In this document: positions 1-8,670 of the stretch, piece by piece | How positions within the stretch are numbered: the stretch's first letter is position 1 | Layout of the letters: each line of letters opens with the position of its first letter | Source: UMGS1649 sp045651205 | Lineage (GTDB): Bacteria; Bacillota; Clostridia; TANB77; CAG-465 | Length of the DNA: 61,295 nucleotides | Assembly: GCA_045651205.1 (NCBI GenBank) | Contig: JAZRSA010000045.1 | Coordinates: forward strand, 1-61,295 | Direction of reading: 5' to 3' | Translations under genes and position numbers: made by a program | The notes under the pieces: generated by a model | What the model saw: only the letters and a program-made list of their open reading frames with translations | Databases searched by the model: none | Told to the model about the DNA's origin: nothing

Positions 1-356
1 AATATGGAATAAACAATTATAAAATGGTAGATGTAAAAGATTTAATAAATTGGTATATAGATATTCCTATTGTGAAAGGAACAAAAGAAGTATATATAGA
101 TAAATTTGAAATGAAGATTGAACTACCTCTTAAGGAAGATGAAATAGATGAATTATATTTATATGAAAATATAGTTCCTGTGTTAAATGCACCGGTAAAA
201 AAAGGGGAATACTTAGGTAAAATAGGTATTTGTATAGGAAATGAAGAGGTTTTTTCTAAGAAAATATATACCAAAGAAAGTATTCGTAAAAAGAATGTAA
301 AAGATTATTTTGTTTTAGGAATAAAAGGTATCTTTCAAAATGAATATATGAGCTAG
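1..356 (+). CDS. D-alanyl-D-alanine carboxypeptidase, C-terminal part (PBP5_C domain), 5' end outside the window
   Basis: The reading frame is open from the first base, so this is the tail of a longer gene; the ATG at 24 is internal. The roughly 118 visible residues have the beta-rich pattern of the C-terminal domain of DacA/DacF-type penicillin-binding proteins: a YINNYKMV-like lead-in, then VPVLNAPVKKGEYLGKIGI, matching the family's l.APVkkGq.vG.l.v signature. Known role of the family: trimming the terminal D-Ala of peptidoglycan stem peptides at the outer membrane face. The catalytic SxxK/SxN/KTG motifs lie upstream and cannot be checked. The last residues (VLGIKGIFQNEYMS) could form a short membrane anchor, but this is weak. 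Confidence 0.75.
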   Translation, partial: YGINNYKMVDVKDLINWYIDIPIVKGTKEVYIDKFEMKIELPLKEDEIDELYLYENIVPVLNAPVKKGEYLGKIGICIGNEEVFSKKIYTKESIRKKNVKDYFVLGIKGIFQNEYMS

Positions 357-373
357 AAAATAGGCTAAATAAA

Positions 374-403
374 TTGACTTATGTGTGTTAGTTAATATAT
401 AAT
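374..403 (+). promoter_or_regulatory. Sigma-A-like promoter for the 427-5327 operon
   Basis: TTGACT at 374-379, an 18-bp spacer and TATAAT at 398-403, followed by an AGAAGG ribosome site before the ATG at 427. Confidence 0.65.
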
Positions 404-426
404 GTGCATAAGAAAGAAGGGATAAA

Positions 427-1422
427 ATGGCGGATATATATTTAACAAAAATTGAAAGAAAAACAATATTTACAAGATCGCTAATATATGTTCTTGTGTT
501 ATTTTTAATAGCAGATTTAACGGTAACAGGTCCGTTTTATTTTAATTTTATTCCTTGGTTGTTTTTGTTTAGTTGCTTTATAAGTTTAAGAGATGTAGAT
601 AAAACATTAACGGGAATAATAGGAACATTTACGGTTCTTATAGCAAGTCTTGTAACATATGGATTAACGGTGGAAACATTATTAGTAACGGCAAACGCAG
701 TAATACAATTAGTATTGGGAATGCTTACGTCTAAAGGTATTTATCAGTTTGTATTAGAACACAGATTAGTAAAATATTTAAGACCAAGAATAAAGGTAAT
801 ATTAATTATTGTTTTGATGGTGTTTTTTGTTGTTGCTATGGCAACTTTAAGTTTTATTGAAGGAGATGTTTTTTCATATCTTAAATCTAAAAACAACTTA
901 TATAAATATATAGAAAAAACATATAACACAGAATATACAGTTAAAGATACAATATTTAACAGACAATATATTGGTAGATATGCGTATGTAGTTGAAATAG
1001 AAAATGAAACTATTCAATTATTACCAAGTTTAATTGGAACTTTTAAAGATATAAACCAACAAGAAAGATTAGAAGCTTTAAATACAGAAATAAGAAATAG
1101 CTCTAAAAAAGAGATTCAAAAAATAATAGAAGATATAAATATTGAAAGTGAAGTAACTGTTGAATTTGAGTATAAATATGCTAAAGTTGGAGTTAAACCA
1201 GATGTGCTATTACTTGAAGTTTCATTAATAGCAGATGATACACCAGCAACATACGATAAAATAGCAAAAATACTGAATGAACTTTTAAAACTAAAATATG
1301 ATGTAACAGATGTTTCGTTAATGTTAAATGGAAGAAGCATACATATAATAAAAGATAATCTAGGGTTAATAACACCGGAATATATATCAGGTGGATTTAA
1401 CATAGAAGATTTAGACGAGTAA
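427..1422 (+). CDS. Polytopic membrane protein of unknown function
   Basis: 331 residues. The first 145 contain about five hydrophobic segments (near 16-36, 38-54, 60-82, 84-102 and 121-143) with short polar links. The remaining 185 residues are soluble and mixed alpha/beta, rich in Glu/Lys/Ile, with no motif I recognise. It is first in an operon ahead of a membrane metallopeptidase-like protein, with only 10 bases between them. That suggests the two may act together at the membrane, but this is inference from position. Start: ATG with AGAAGG eight bases upstream. No function assigned. Confidence 0.7.
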   Translation: MADIYLTKIERKTIFTRSLIYVLVLFLIADLTVTGPFYFNFIPWLFLFSCFISLRDVDKTLTGIIGTFTVLIASLVTYGLTVETLLVTANAVIQLVLGMLTSKGIYQFVLEHRLVKYLRPRIKVILIIVLMVFFVVAMATLSFIEGDVFSYLKSKNNLYKYIEKTYNTEYTVKDTIFNRQYIGRYAYVVEIENETIQLLPSLIGTFKDINQQERLEALNTEIRNSSKKEIQKIIEDINIESEVTVEFEYKYAKVGVKPDVLLLEVSLIADDTPATYDKIAKILNELLKLKYDVTDVSLMLNGRSIHIIKDNLGLITPEYISGGFNIEDLDE

Positions 1423-1432
1423 CGAGGTGGCT

Positions 1433-2290
1433 ATGGAAAAGAAAGAAAAGAGAATGCCGAAGGAATACGCTGCTATCGTTACATTGTGTATATTCTTTAC
1501 AGTAGTAACAATTGTTGGCGGTATAAGATTATATATGGCAATATCTATGGATAGAGCGAGAGTGGATTTGGAACATATAGATATTATAGAACAAAATACT
1601 AATATAGATATTAATAGAATGAATCTTGCAATATCTAATACTATTGAAGAACAGTATGGTATGGATGTTAATTATGGTGAAGATGTTAATGCAGTAAGTG
1701 TAAACGCTACAAATATAACAGATAACTCTAAAATATTTAATATGTTAAGAGATTTAGCGGCAGCACTAACTAAATATCCTAAAGGATTAATTAAAGAGAT
1801 AGAAGCTAGTGGATATATGGTTAGTATTCATTTAGTAGACGCTTTTACAAATAACATAGAAGCATTAGCAAACAGAAATTCAATTGGTCAATTTAATATA
1901 TATATGAGTAACAACCTAGATATAGAAAGAGCGTTTCATCATGAGTTTTATCATATTTTGGATTATTATATAAAACTTGAAACAGCTGAAAGATATGCAT
2001 TATGGAATAAATATAACCCTAATGGTTTTAGATATACGAATAATGTGTTAGAGTTAAACAGTAAATATGTATATAATGGACAAAGAGGCGCATATTTTGT
2101 AACAACTTATGCAAAATATTCGGAAAAAGAAGATAGAGCAGAAACGTTTGCAGAAATGATGACTGCAAATAAAATGGAAGTGTTCTTTAATGATGGAGAA
2201 CATATAAAATCAAAGATAAATTTAATAATACAAGTGCTTAGAGAGTCATTTGTAACAGTTAAAAACGAAGAAAGTTTAGCGTGGGAATAA
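1433..2290 (+). CDS. Membrane-anchored putative zinc metallopeptidase (HExxH)
   Basis: About 285 residues. One N-terminal membrane segment (roughly residues 14-35) is followed by an extracytoplasmic domain. Near residue 165 is FHHEFYHILDYY, an HExxH zinc motif, and about 55 residues later EDRAETFAEMM supplies a plausible third ligand glutamate. This arrangement is typical of putative zinc-binding metallopeptidases (gluzincin-like). Substrate unknown. A GTG at 1427 is also in frame, but GAGGTGG at 1424-1430 is best placed for the ATG at 1433. The 3' end overlaps the next frame only if that gene is started too early. Confidence 0.7.
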   Translation: MEKKEKRMPKEYAAIVTLCIFFTVVTIVGGIRLYMAISMDRARVDLEHIDIIEQNTNIDINRMNLAISNTIEEQYGMDVNYGEDVNAVSVNATNITDNSKIFNMLRDLAAALTKYPKGLIKEIEASGYMVSIHLVDAFTNNIEALANRNSIGQFNIYMSNNLDIERAFHHEFYHILDYYIKLETAERYALWNKYNPNGFRYTNNVLELNSKYVYNGQRGAYFVTTYAKYSEKEDRAETFAEMMTANKMEVFFNDGEHIKSKINLIIQVLRESFVTVKNEESLAWE

Positions 2291-2301
2291 CGGAGGAAAA
2301 A

Positions 2302-4002
2302 GTGGTAGGATTAAACGAATTAAAATATGTAGATACACCAGCTAGATATACAGGTGGAGAAGCAAGGCAGGTAATAAAAAATAAATATCAAGTAACTACT
2401 AGAGTTGCACTTGCGGTGCCAACTATGTATGAACTTGGTTTTTCAAATGAAAATTTAAAAAAGCTATATTACACTTTAAATATACGAAGAGATTGTTGGG
2501 CAGAAAGAGTTTTTGCTCCAATGACAGATTTTGAAGCGTTAATTAGAAATAAAGATGAAAAATTGTATACATTGGAATCCAAAACACCTCTTAGAGATAT
2601 GGATGTAATTATGTTTATGATACCTAATGTATTAATGTATACTAATGTTTTAAATATGCTAAATATGGGAGGAATACCTTGTTTAAGAGAAAGAAGAAAA
2701 GAAGGGTTCCCACTTGTAATAGCTACCGGTGAAGCAGTGCTAAATCCAAAACCAATGGATGATTTTGTAGACTTGTATATAATAGGTGAACCAAACAAAG
2801 TAATAAACGAGGTTATGGATGCGTATAAACGCGCTAAAGAATCATTTAATATAACAAAAACTGAAATGCTTGAATCAATGAAATATATACCAGGTGTATA
2901 TATTCCTGATGTGACAGATGATGATCAAATTGTAGAAATGGTATATGAAAATATTTCAGATGAACAATATATTAAAAATTATGTTGTTTCATCTATACCA
3001 GTTGCAGAAAATAAATCGTTAATAACTCTAACTAAAGGTTGTAATAGAGAGTGCTTAAATTGCCAAAAAAGATATATATATAACACAATGCAAAATGTAG
3101 GAGTAGAAAAAACGATAATAAAGGCTCAGAAAATGATGGATGCAACAGGAAATTTGGATATTATGCTAGAATCTAACTGCTATGCAGATTATACTGGCTA
3201 TCCTGAAATTATATATAGGCTTAAAGATATAGAAAAACCTAAAATGAAAACAGTATCTTTTAAAGATATCAAAATAGACAGAGATAATCTTTGGATATTG
3301 AAACATTTAGACACAGAGGGAAATTATCCAACAATAATGGTTGGAGCTGCAACAGAAAAATTAAGAAATAAAATAGGGGTTTGGATAAATGAATACGATG
3401 TATTAGATGTTGCAAGAGAAATCTTCAAGATAGGTTTTGACAAAGTCCGTTTAGAATATGTTTTAGGTATTCCTGGTGAAAATTATGAAGACTTTAAAGT
3501 AATGTTAGATACCGCTAATAAGGTGTGTGATGTGTATAGAGAGGTGTATGCAAAAACACCAGATAAATATATCGTGGAAATAAAACTAACTAATTTTATA
3601 GCTAGATCACATACACCGTCTGCGTGGTGTGCTATAAATAATTCTGAAAATATAGAAATAAAAACAAAATATATTTTAGAAAAGAATAAAAATCAAGATG
3701 TAGTTATCAACAACGAAGACGGCAAACAAACAGAAATTGCAACAATGCTTTCAAGAGGCGGCCGTGAACTTGGACAAGTTATATATGAAGCATGGAAGCA
3801 AGGAGCTAAATTTGATATGTTGCCAAATGTTTTTGATAAAGAAAATTGGCAAGTTGGACTTACTAAAAACGGAATTGAACTTAAGAAATATCTAGAAGAA
3901 CAAAATGATAAACTATGTTTCCCTTGGGATAATATTAGAGTTGGAACAAGTACAGAAGAACTAAGGAGAATATATTTAAATAGAATAAAACATATGGAGT
4001 AA
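2302..4002 (+). CDS. Radical SAM protein of the TIGR03960 type (B12-binding-like N-terminus)
   Basis: About 566 residues. The N-terminus (LKYVDTPARYTGGE) and the VALAVPTMYELGFSN segment match the TIGR03960 family, which has a degenerate cobalamin-binding-like domain before a radical SAM core. The cluster is CNRECLNC, i.e. CxxxCxxC, rather than the usual CxxxCxFC-Q form. The biochemical role is unknown. In many Firmicutes it sits next to, or is fused to, a DUF2344 (TIGR03936) protein; here that partner lies 30 kb away at 33728. A GTG at 2281 is also possible, but CGGAGG at 2291-2296, five bases upstream, clearly selects the GTG at 2302. Confidence 0.8.
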   Translation: MVGLNELKYVDTPARYTGGEARQVIKNKYQVTTRVALAVPTMYELGFSNENLKKLYYTLNIRRDCWAERVFAPMTDFEALIRNKDEKLYTLESKTPLRDMDVIMFMIPNVLMYTNVLNMLNMGGIPCLRERRKEGFPLVIATGEAVLNPKPMDDFVDLYIIGEPNKVINEVMDAYKRAKESFNITKTEMLESMKYIPGVYIPDVTDDDQIVEMVYENISDEQYIKNYVVSSIPVAENKSLITLTKGCNRECLNCQKRYIYNTMQNVGVEKTIIKAQKMMDATGNLDIMLESNCYADYTGYPEIIYRLKDIEKPKMKTVSFKDIKIDRDNLWILKHLDTEGNYPTIMVGAATEKLRNKIGVWINEYDVLDVAREIFKIGFDKVRLEYVLGIPGENYEDFKVMLDTANKVCDVYREVYAKTPDKYIVEIKLTNFIARSHTPSAWCAINNSENIEIKTKYILEKNKNQDVVINNEDGKQTEIATMLSRGGRELGQVIYEAWKQGAKFDMLPNVFDKENWQVGLTKNGIELKKYLEEQNDKLCFPWDNIRVGTSTEELRRIYLNRIKHME

Positions 4003-4016
4003 TATAAGGAGTAAAA

Positions 4017-4463
4017 ATGAAAGTATTAGCAACAAATAGAGAATTAAACTTTAAATATGAAGTACTAGAAACATATACTTGTGGAATAGAATTAAAAGGC
4101 ACAGAAGTTAAATCTGTAAGACAAGCAAAAGTAAATCTAAAAGATGGATTTGCACTTATAGAAAAGGGCGAAGTTTGGCTTAAGAATGTTTACATTGCTC
4201 ATTATGAACAAGGAAATAGAAATAATGTGGATGAAATGAGAAATAGAAAACTTCTTATGCATAAAGAGGAAATTTCAAGACTTTTAGGAAAAGTAACACA
4301 AGGCGGGTTTACACTTGTTCCGTATAAAATGGGATTTGAACATGGATATGTTAAAGTAGAATTAGCACTGTGCAAAGGTAAAAAATTATATGATAAACGT
4401 GAAAGCATAAAAGAAAGAGATGCTAAACTTAAAATAGCACAGGCAATGAAAAATAACATATAG
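4017..4463 (+). CDS. smpB: SsrA-binding protein SmpB
   Basis: 148 residues, full family length. Recognisable blocks: LNFKYEVLETYTCGIELKGTEVKSVR (OB-fold core), the GEVWLKNVYIAHYEQG strand and the C-terminal basic tail ending KLKIAQAMKN. SmpB binds tmRNA and carries it to stalled ribosomes for trans-translation. The ATG follows AAGGAG by six bases, 14 bases after the radical SAM gene. The tmRNA gene itself is not in this window. Confidence 0.96.
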   Translation: MKVLATNRELNFKYEVLETYTCGIELKGTEVKSVRQAKVNLKDGFALIEKGEVWLKNVYIAHYEQGNRNNVDEMRNRKLLMHKEEISRLLGKVTQGGFTLVPYKMGFEHGYVKVELALCKGKKLYDKRESIKERDAKLKIAQAMKNNI

Positions 4464-4475
4464 GATGTATATATT

Positions 4476-5327
4476 ATGATGAAAAGATTTAGAAAGATAT
4501 ATGTAGAAATAACAAATATTTGTAATATGCATTGTAGCTTTTGTCCCGAAACAAGCAGGGCAAAGGCTTTTATGTCTAAAGATAAATTTGAATATATTGC
4601 AAAAGAAATAGTAAAGTATACAGATTATGTATATTTACATGTAAAGGGAGAACCGTTAATACATAAAGAATTAGAAGATATACTTAACATATGTAATAAA
4701 TATGAGCTTAAGATAAACATATCTACAAATGGTACAATGTTAAAAGATAAAAAAGATATAATTAAAAATGCTAATATACGTCAATTAAATTTATCTTTAC
4801 ATAGTTTTGAAAAAGATGAAAACACTAGTGAAGAAGAATTAGAAAAGCTAAGTAGTTATATAGAAAATGTAGTTAGTATTTCTAATGAGTTGGCAGATAA
4901 CGGTACAATCATAAGATATAAACTATGGAATCAAACAAAGAGTTCTAATAAAGAAATATTGGAATATCTAGAAAGTGTGTATGATGTAAATCTTGTGAAT
5001 GAACCATATGAAAGAGATAAAAAGTTAAGAGAAAATGTTTTCTTAAGTATAAAAACACCTTTTGAATGGCCAGATTTAAAGAAAGAAAATGAAAATGAAA
5101 AAGGAACATGTTATGGACTTAAAGCGCAAATAGCAATACTTGTGGATGGAACTGTAGTACCATGTTGTGTAGATAATAATGGCGATATTCCTTTAGGAAA
5201 TATATTTGATGACACACTTGAAAATATATTAAATAGCAAAAGAGCACAGGATATAATTCAAGGGTTTAAGGACAATAAATGTGTAGAAGAACTTTGTAAA
5301 AAGTGTGAGTATAGAGATACTGTATGA
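4476..5327 (+). CDS. Radical SAM/SPASM domain protein
   Basis: 283 residues. The N-terminal CNMHCSFC (CxxxCxxC, residues about 16-23) is the radical SAM 4Fe-4S motif. The C-terminal quarter has a SPASM-type cysteine set: GTCYGLK, VPCCVD, CVEELCKKC. VDGTVVPCCVDNNGDIPLGN is typical of SPASM proteins that modify peptides or cofactors. Substrate unknown, and there is no candidate precursor peptide next to it. It is last in the operon, before a strong terminator, and ends with TGA, showing that TGA is a stop here. Confidence 0.85.
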   Translation: MMKRFRKIYVEITNICNMHCSFCPETSRAKAFMSKDKFEYIAKEIVKYTDYVYLHVKGEPLIHKELEDILNICNKYELKINISTNGTMLKDKKDIIKNANIRQLNLSLHSFEKDENTSEEELEKLSSYIENVVSISNELADNGTIIRYKLWNQTKSSNKEILEYLESVYDVNLVNEPYERDKKLRENVFLSIKTPFEWPDLKKENENEKGTCYGLKAQIAILVDGTVVPCCVDNNGDIPLGNIFDDTLENILNSKRAQDIIQGFKDNKCVEELCKKCEYRDTV

Positions 5328-5333
5328 TGAAGA

Positions 5334-5362
5334 AGAGAGCGTAGCAATGCTCTCTTTTTTGT
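5334..5362 (+). terminator. Intrinsic terminator of the 427-5327 operon
   Basis: AGAGAGC, an 8-base loop, GCTCTCT, then a T-run. Confidence 0.85.
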
Positions 5363-5389
5363 GTTTAGTATATATGTTTTAACCTTAAC

Positions 5390-5418
5390 TTGACATAACA
5401 AAAATCGTAGTGTATAAT
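5390..5418 (+). promoter_or_regulatory. Perfect consensus sigma-A promoter for the FAD gene
   Basis: TTGACA at 5390-5395, exactly 17 bp, TATAAT at 5413-5418. This predicts transcription from about 5425 and a 5' leader of about 90 bases. Confidence 0.85.
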
Positions 5419-5424
5419 TCTATC

Positions 5425-5518
5425 GGCAGATTTGGAGCTATCTAGCAAACTTACTAGATAGGAGCTACTAGGGAAACCTATTTATATATTAATTAATAAG
5501 ACAAAAGGAGACATATAG
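5425..5518 (+). promoter_or_regulatory. Structured 5' leader of the FAD gene, class unknown
   Basis: The leader has a perfect 8-bp stem, CTATCTAG (5438-5445) with CTAGATAG (5454-5461), and then a GNRA-capped stem, TAGG-GAAA-CCTA (5469-5480). GGAGCTA occurs twice (5434 and 5461), once on each side of the first loop. It could be a regulatory RNA element, but it matches no riboswitch class I can name. AAAGGAG at the end is the ribosome site. Confidence 0.4.
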
Positions 5519-6952
5519 ATGAAAAGGTATGATTTAATCGTTGTAGGCGCAGGGCCTTCCGGAATCTTCCTTTGCTACGAATTCATGAAAAGAAAGCCTG
5601 GTGCAAAGGTTCTCTTGATTGATCAAGGTAGACGGGTAGAGAAAAGAGTATGCCCTGTGGCAAGCGGTGGCAAGTGCATAAAGTGCAAACCGTTTTGCCA
5701 TATCACAAATGGTTTTTCCGGTGCGGGAGCTTTCTCGGACGGAAAACTGAGTCTTTATGACCATGAGGACGAAGAAATTCGTGTTGGTGGTTCAGTACAA
5801 GAATATCTTGGCGTGGAGTACACTAAGGAACTCATAGACTATACGGATGGTATTTACCTGGATTTTGGTGCAGATACCAGACTTGAGGGTGTATCGGATT
5901 CTGAGACTATTAACGCATACAAGGAACGTGCAAGAAAGTATGGCGTTGACCTTATTTCTATTCCTATCAGACACTTAGGAACAGAAAAGTCTCATGAATT
6001 GTATAAGGCTATGCAGGATGAACTTGAAAGACTCGGCGTAGAAATCCTTATGGAAACCGTAGTAGAGGATCTTATGGTAAAGGATGGCGCGGTAACTGGT
6101 GTCATGACACATAGCTCGAATCTGGATACCTTTAAGGAAACGTACTACGGAGACAAGGTGGTTATTGCTGTGGGCCGCAAGGGAGCTAAGTGGCTTTCTG
6201 AGATGTGTGCAAAGCACGGCATCAAAAACAGATCAGGTGTTGTAGACATCGGTATTCGTTACGAGCTTCCTGACCACATTATGGCTGAAGTCAACAAAGC
6301 AATGTACGAAGCAAAGTTTGTTGCAAGACCTAAGCCTTATGAAGATAAGGTAAGAACTTTCTGTCAGAATCCTAGCGGATTTGTATCCGCAGAAGTATAT
6401 GATGGAGGCCTTACACTTGTTAATGGTCACTCGTACAAGGAAAAGAAGAGCAACAATACCAACCTTGCCATTCTCTGTTCTCATCACTTCAGTTATCCCT
6501 TTGACCAGCCGCTTCTTTACGGAAGAAACATTGCCAAAAACTCCAATCTGCTGGCAAATGGACAGGTACTGGTACAAAGACTGGGTGACATTTTGAGTGG
6601 ACATAGAACGCACGAGTATTGGCTTAAGAAGAACAGTGTTGAGCCTACGCTTAAGACTGCTGTAGCAGGTGATGTAACGCAAGCTTTGGGCTACAGAACT
6701 ATGACCAACATTTTGGAGTTCATTCGTATGGTGGACAATATTGTTCCTGGTTTTGCAAGTTCAGACAATCTTCTTTATTCGCCGGAAATCAAATTCTATT
6801 CTAATGAGATTATCATTGATAGTAATTTTGAAACCAGTGTACAGGGTCTGTATTCTATTGGAGATGGTGGTGGACTTACTCGCGGACTTATGCAAGCATC
6901 TGTTTCTGGGGTGCATCTTGCAAGAGTTCTTACTAAGGACATCGAGTCTTAA
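5519..6952 (+). CDS. FAD/NAD(P)-dependent dehydrogenase of the COG2509 type
   Basis: 477 residues. The N-terminal dinucleotide-binding motif is VVGAGPSGIF (residues 8-17), followed by VLLIDQGR for the ribose contact. Next is a Cys-rich segment (CPVASGGKCIKCKPFC) and FSGAGAFSDGKLSL, typical of COG2509 uncharacterised FAD-dependent dehydrogenases. The C-terminal GLYSIGDGGGLTRGLMQA closes the FAD site. Substrate unknown. Base composition differs sharply from its neighbours: 29 of 60 bases are G or C at 6181-6240. Combined with its own promoter and terminators, this suggests horizontal acquisition. Confidence 0.85.
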   Translation: MKRYDLIVVGAGPSGIFLCYEFMKRKPGAKVLLIDQGRRVEKRVCPVASGGKCIKCKPFCHITNGFSGAGAFSDGKLSLYDHEDEEIRVGGSVQEYLGVEYTKELIDYTDGIYLDFGADTRLEGVSDSETINAYKERARKYGVDLISIPIRHLGTEKSHELYKAMQDELERLGVEILMETVVEDLMVKDGAVTGVMTHSSNLDTFKETYYGDKVVIAVGRKGAKWLSEMCAKHGIKNRSGVVDIGIRYELPDHIMAEVNKAMYEAKFVARPKPYEDKVRTFCQNPSGFVSAEVYDGGLTLVNGHSYKEKKSNNTNLAILCSHHFSYPFDQPLLYGRNIAKNSNLLANGQVLVQRLGDILSGHRTHEYWLKKNSVEPTLKTAVAGDVTQALGYRTMTNILEFIRMVDNIVPGFASSDNLLYSPEIKFYSNEIIIDSNFETSVQGLYSIGDGGGLTRGLMQASVSGVHLARVLTKDIES

Positions 6953-6958
6953 ACGCAC

Positions 6959-7015
6959 GAAAAAGGGTTAGCAAATGCTAGCCCTTTTTTAAGCCTTTTT
7001 AAGGCTCTTTTTTTA
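6959..7015 (+). terminator. Two tandem intrinsic terminators
   Basis: First hairpin GGGTTAGCA/TGCTAGCCC followed by six T; second AGCC/GGCT hairpin directly after it, followed by seven T. Confidence 0.8.
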
Positions 7016-7026
7016 TGCCATTTTCC

Positions 7027-7055
7027 TTGCAAAATATAGCGAAATATAGTATAAT
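7027..7055 (+). promoter_or_regulatory. Promoter of the teichoic acid operon
   Basis: TTGCAA at 7027-7032, 17 bp, TATAAT at 7050-7055. A second TATAAT lies at 7065-7070 without a good -35 box. Confidence 0.7.
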
Positions 7056-7115
7056 TAAATAGTGTATAATTAAAGGCCTTATTGCGCCTAATTGTATGAC
7101 GTTTTCGGAGGAAAA

Positions 7116-7904
7116 ATGAAACGATTTATAAACGATATTAAGAAATATTATAAATATACAATATATGCTGCAAAAGCAGAATTAAAATCTGAAGTTGCAG
7201 GATCATATCTAGGATGGATGTGGTGGTTCTTAGAACCATTTTGCTTTATGCTAATATATGCATTTTTATGTATGTATATATTTAATGCGAAAGAAGATTA
7301 TATTTTAGCTTTCGTATTTATAGGAAACACAATATGGACATTTATTAATAAATGCTTAACAGCATCTGTAAAAACAATATCTTCAAATAAGAATATAGTA
7401 ACTAAAGTATACTTACCAAAATTTGTACTTGTAATAGTTAAACTTTTAGTTAACTTCTTTAAACTATTAATATCTTTGGTGATAGTAGCGGGGATAATGT
7501 TAATATATAAAGTTCCGTTAGGGTTTATGATGTTAGAAATGATACCAATACTTATTTTGTTATTTATATTAACTTTTGGTGTATGTGTAATATTATCTAA
7601 CTACGGAGTGTTCTTTGAAGATTTAGTAAACATCGTAAACATATTACTTAAGTTTACATTCTACTTCTCAGGTATATTCTATTCTGTGTCTACTAGAATA
7701 CCAGCACCATATGGAAAGATACTTGCAAGGGTAAATCCAGCAGCATTTTTAATTGAACAATCTAGAGATGTTTTATTAAGAGGAAATCATATAAATCTAG
7801 AATGGTTTGCAATATGGTTTGTAATTGGAATTGTAATTTCAATAATAGGAGTTAGACTGGTATACAAAAATGAAAACGACTATGTAAAGGTAATGAACGG
7901 GTGA
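7116..7904 (+). CDS. tagG: Teichoic acid ABC exporter permease, TagG-like
   Basis: 262 residues, with about six membrane segments in the ABC-2 arrangement. The N-terminus has the family's amphipathic lead and GSYLGWMWWFLEPF, typical of TagG/Wzm polysaccharide exporter permeases; NPAAFLIEQSRDVLLRG is the conserved C-terminal block. It would move undecaprenyl-linked wall teichoic acid across the membrane together with the ATPase encoded next. A TTG at 7092 is in frame, but CGGAGGAAAA directly precedes the ATG at 7116. The end overlaps the region just before the next start. Confidence 0.9.
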   Translation: MKRFINDIKKYYKYTIYAAKAELKSEVAGSYLGWMWWFLEPFCFMLIYAFLCMYIFNAKEDYILAFVFIGNTIWTFINKCLTASVKTISSNKNIVTKVYLPKFVLVIVKLLVNFFKLLISLVIVAGIMLIYKVPLGFMMLEMIPILILLFILTFGVCVILSNYGVFFEDLVNIVNILLKFTFYFSGIFYSVSTRIPAPYGKILARVNPAAFLIEQSRDVLLRGNHINLEWFAIWFVIGIVISIIGVRLVYKNENDYVKVMNG

Positions 7905-7909
7905 TAGTC

Positions 7910-8653
7910 ATGGGGAATAAAAAGAAATATGCAATATCTGTAAAGAACTTACATATATGCTATAGAAATATAAAAAAGACTTCTATAAGAAAAGCTTTCT
8001 TAAAGAAACAACCAAAGGTAGAATACTTTGAAGCTGTTAAAGGTGTAAGCTTTGATATAGAACAAGGAAAGATAGTTGGTATAGTTGGTAAAAACGGAAG
8101 TGGTAAATCTACTATGCTTAAAGCTATAGCTGGAATATTCTCAGCAGATAAAGGAACAATTAATTTATATGATAATACAATTTCACTTTTATCTATAGGA
8201 GTTGGCTTCCAACCAAAACTTACTGGATATGAAAACATATTCTTATCTGGTATGCTTCTAGGATTTAGTGAAGAAGAGATAAAAGAGAAAGTAGATAGTA
8301 TTATAGAATTCTCTGAACTTGGAAAAGCAATACATAAACCAGTTAGAGCTTATTCAAGCGGTATGTATTCTAAACTTGCTTTCTCAATAACAGCAATACT
8401 TGAAACAGATATCCTTTTAATAGATGAAGTATTTAGTGTTGGAGATATCAAGTTTAAAGAGAAGAGCTATAACAAGATGAAAGAGCTTATCTCTAAAGAA
8501 GATAGAACAGTTGTTATAGTTTCGCATAGTATGAATGCATTAAAAGAACTATGTAATGAAATAATTTGGTTAAACGATGGTGTAATAATGGATCAAGGCG
8601 CACCAGAAGATATAATACCAAAATATGAAGAATATATGAGAAATTTAGATTAA
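7910..8653 (+). CDS. tagH: Teichoic acid ABC exporter ATPase, TagH-like
   Basis: 247 residues. Walker A GKNGSGKST at 60-68, signature YSSGM, Walker B ILLIDEVFSVGD, and H-loop VSHS. The YFEAVKGVSFDI lead is typical of TagH/Wzt exporters. It lacks the long C-terminal extension of B. subtilis TagH, so it is the minimal form. A GTG at 7901 overlapping the tagG stop is in frame, but GGTGA five bases before the ATG at 7910 favours the later start. It pairs with TagG. Confidence 0.9.
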   Translation: MGNKKKYAISVKNLHICYRNIKKTSIRKAFLKKQPKVEYFEAVKGVSFDIEQGKIVGIVGKNGSGKSTMLKAIAGIFSADKGTINLYDNTISLLSIGVGFQPKLTGYENIFLSGMLLGFSEEEIKEKVDSIIEFSELGKAIHKPVRAYSSGMYSKLAFSITAILETDILLIDEVFSVGDIKFKEKSYNKMKELISKEDRTVVIVSHSMNALKELCNEIIWLNDGVIMDQGAPEDIIPKYEEYMRNLD

Positions 8654-8670
8654 TATAAAGGGGTTTTAAT

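Noticed and set aside
2281..2301. GTG at 2281 as start of the radical SAM gene
   Set aside because: It would precede the CGGAGG site, which sits five bases before the GTG at 2302.
6233..6682. 149-residue minus-strand frame in the FAD gene
   Set aside because: Shadow frame caused by higher G+C; it has no motif or ribosome site.
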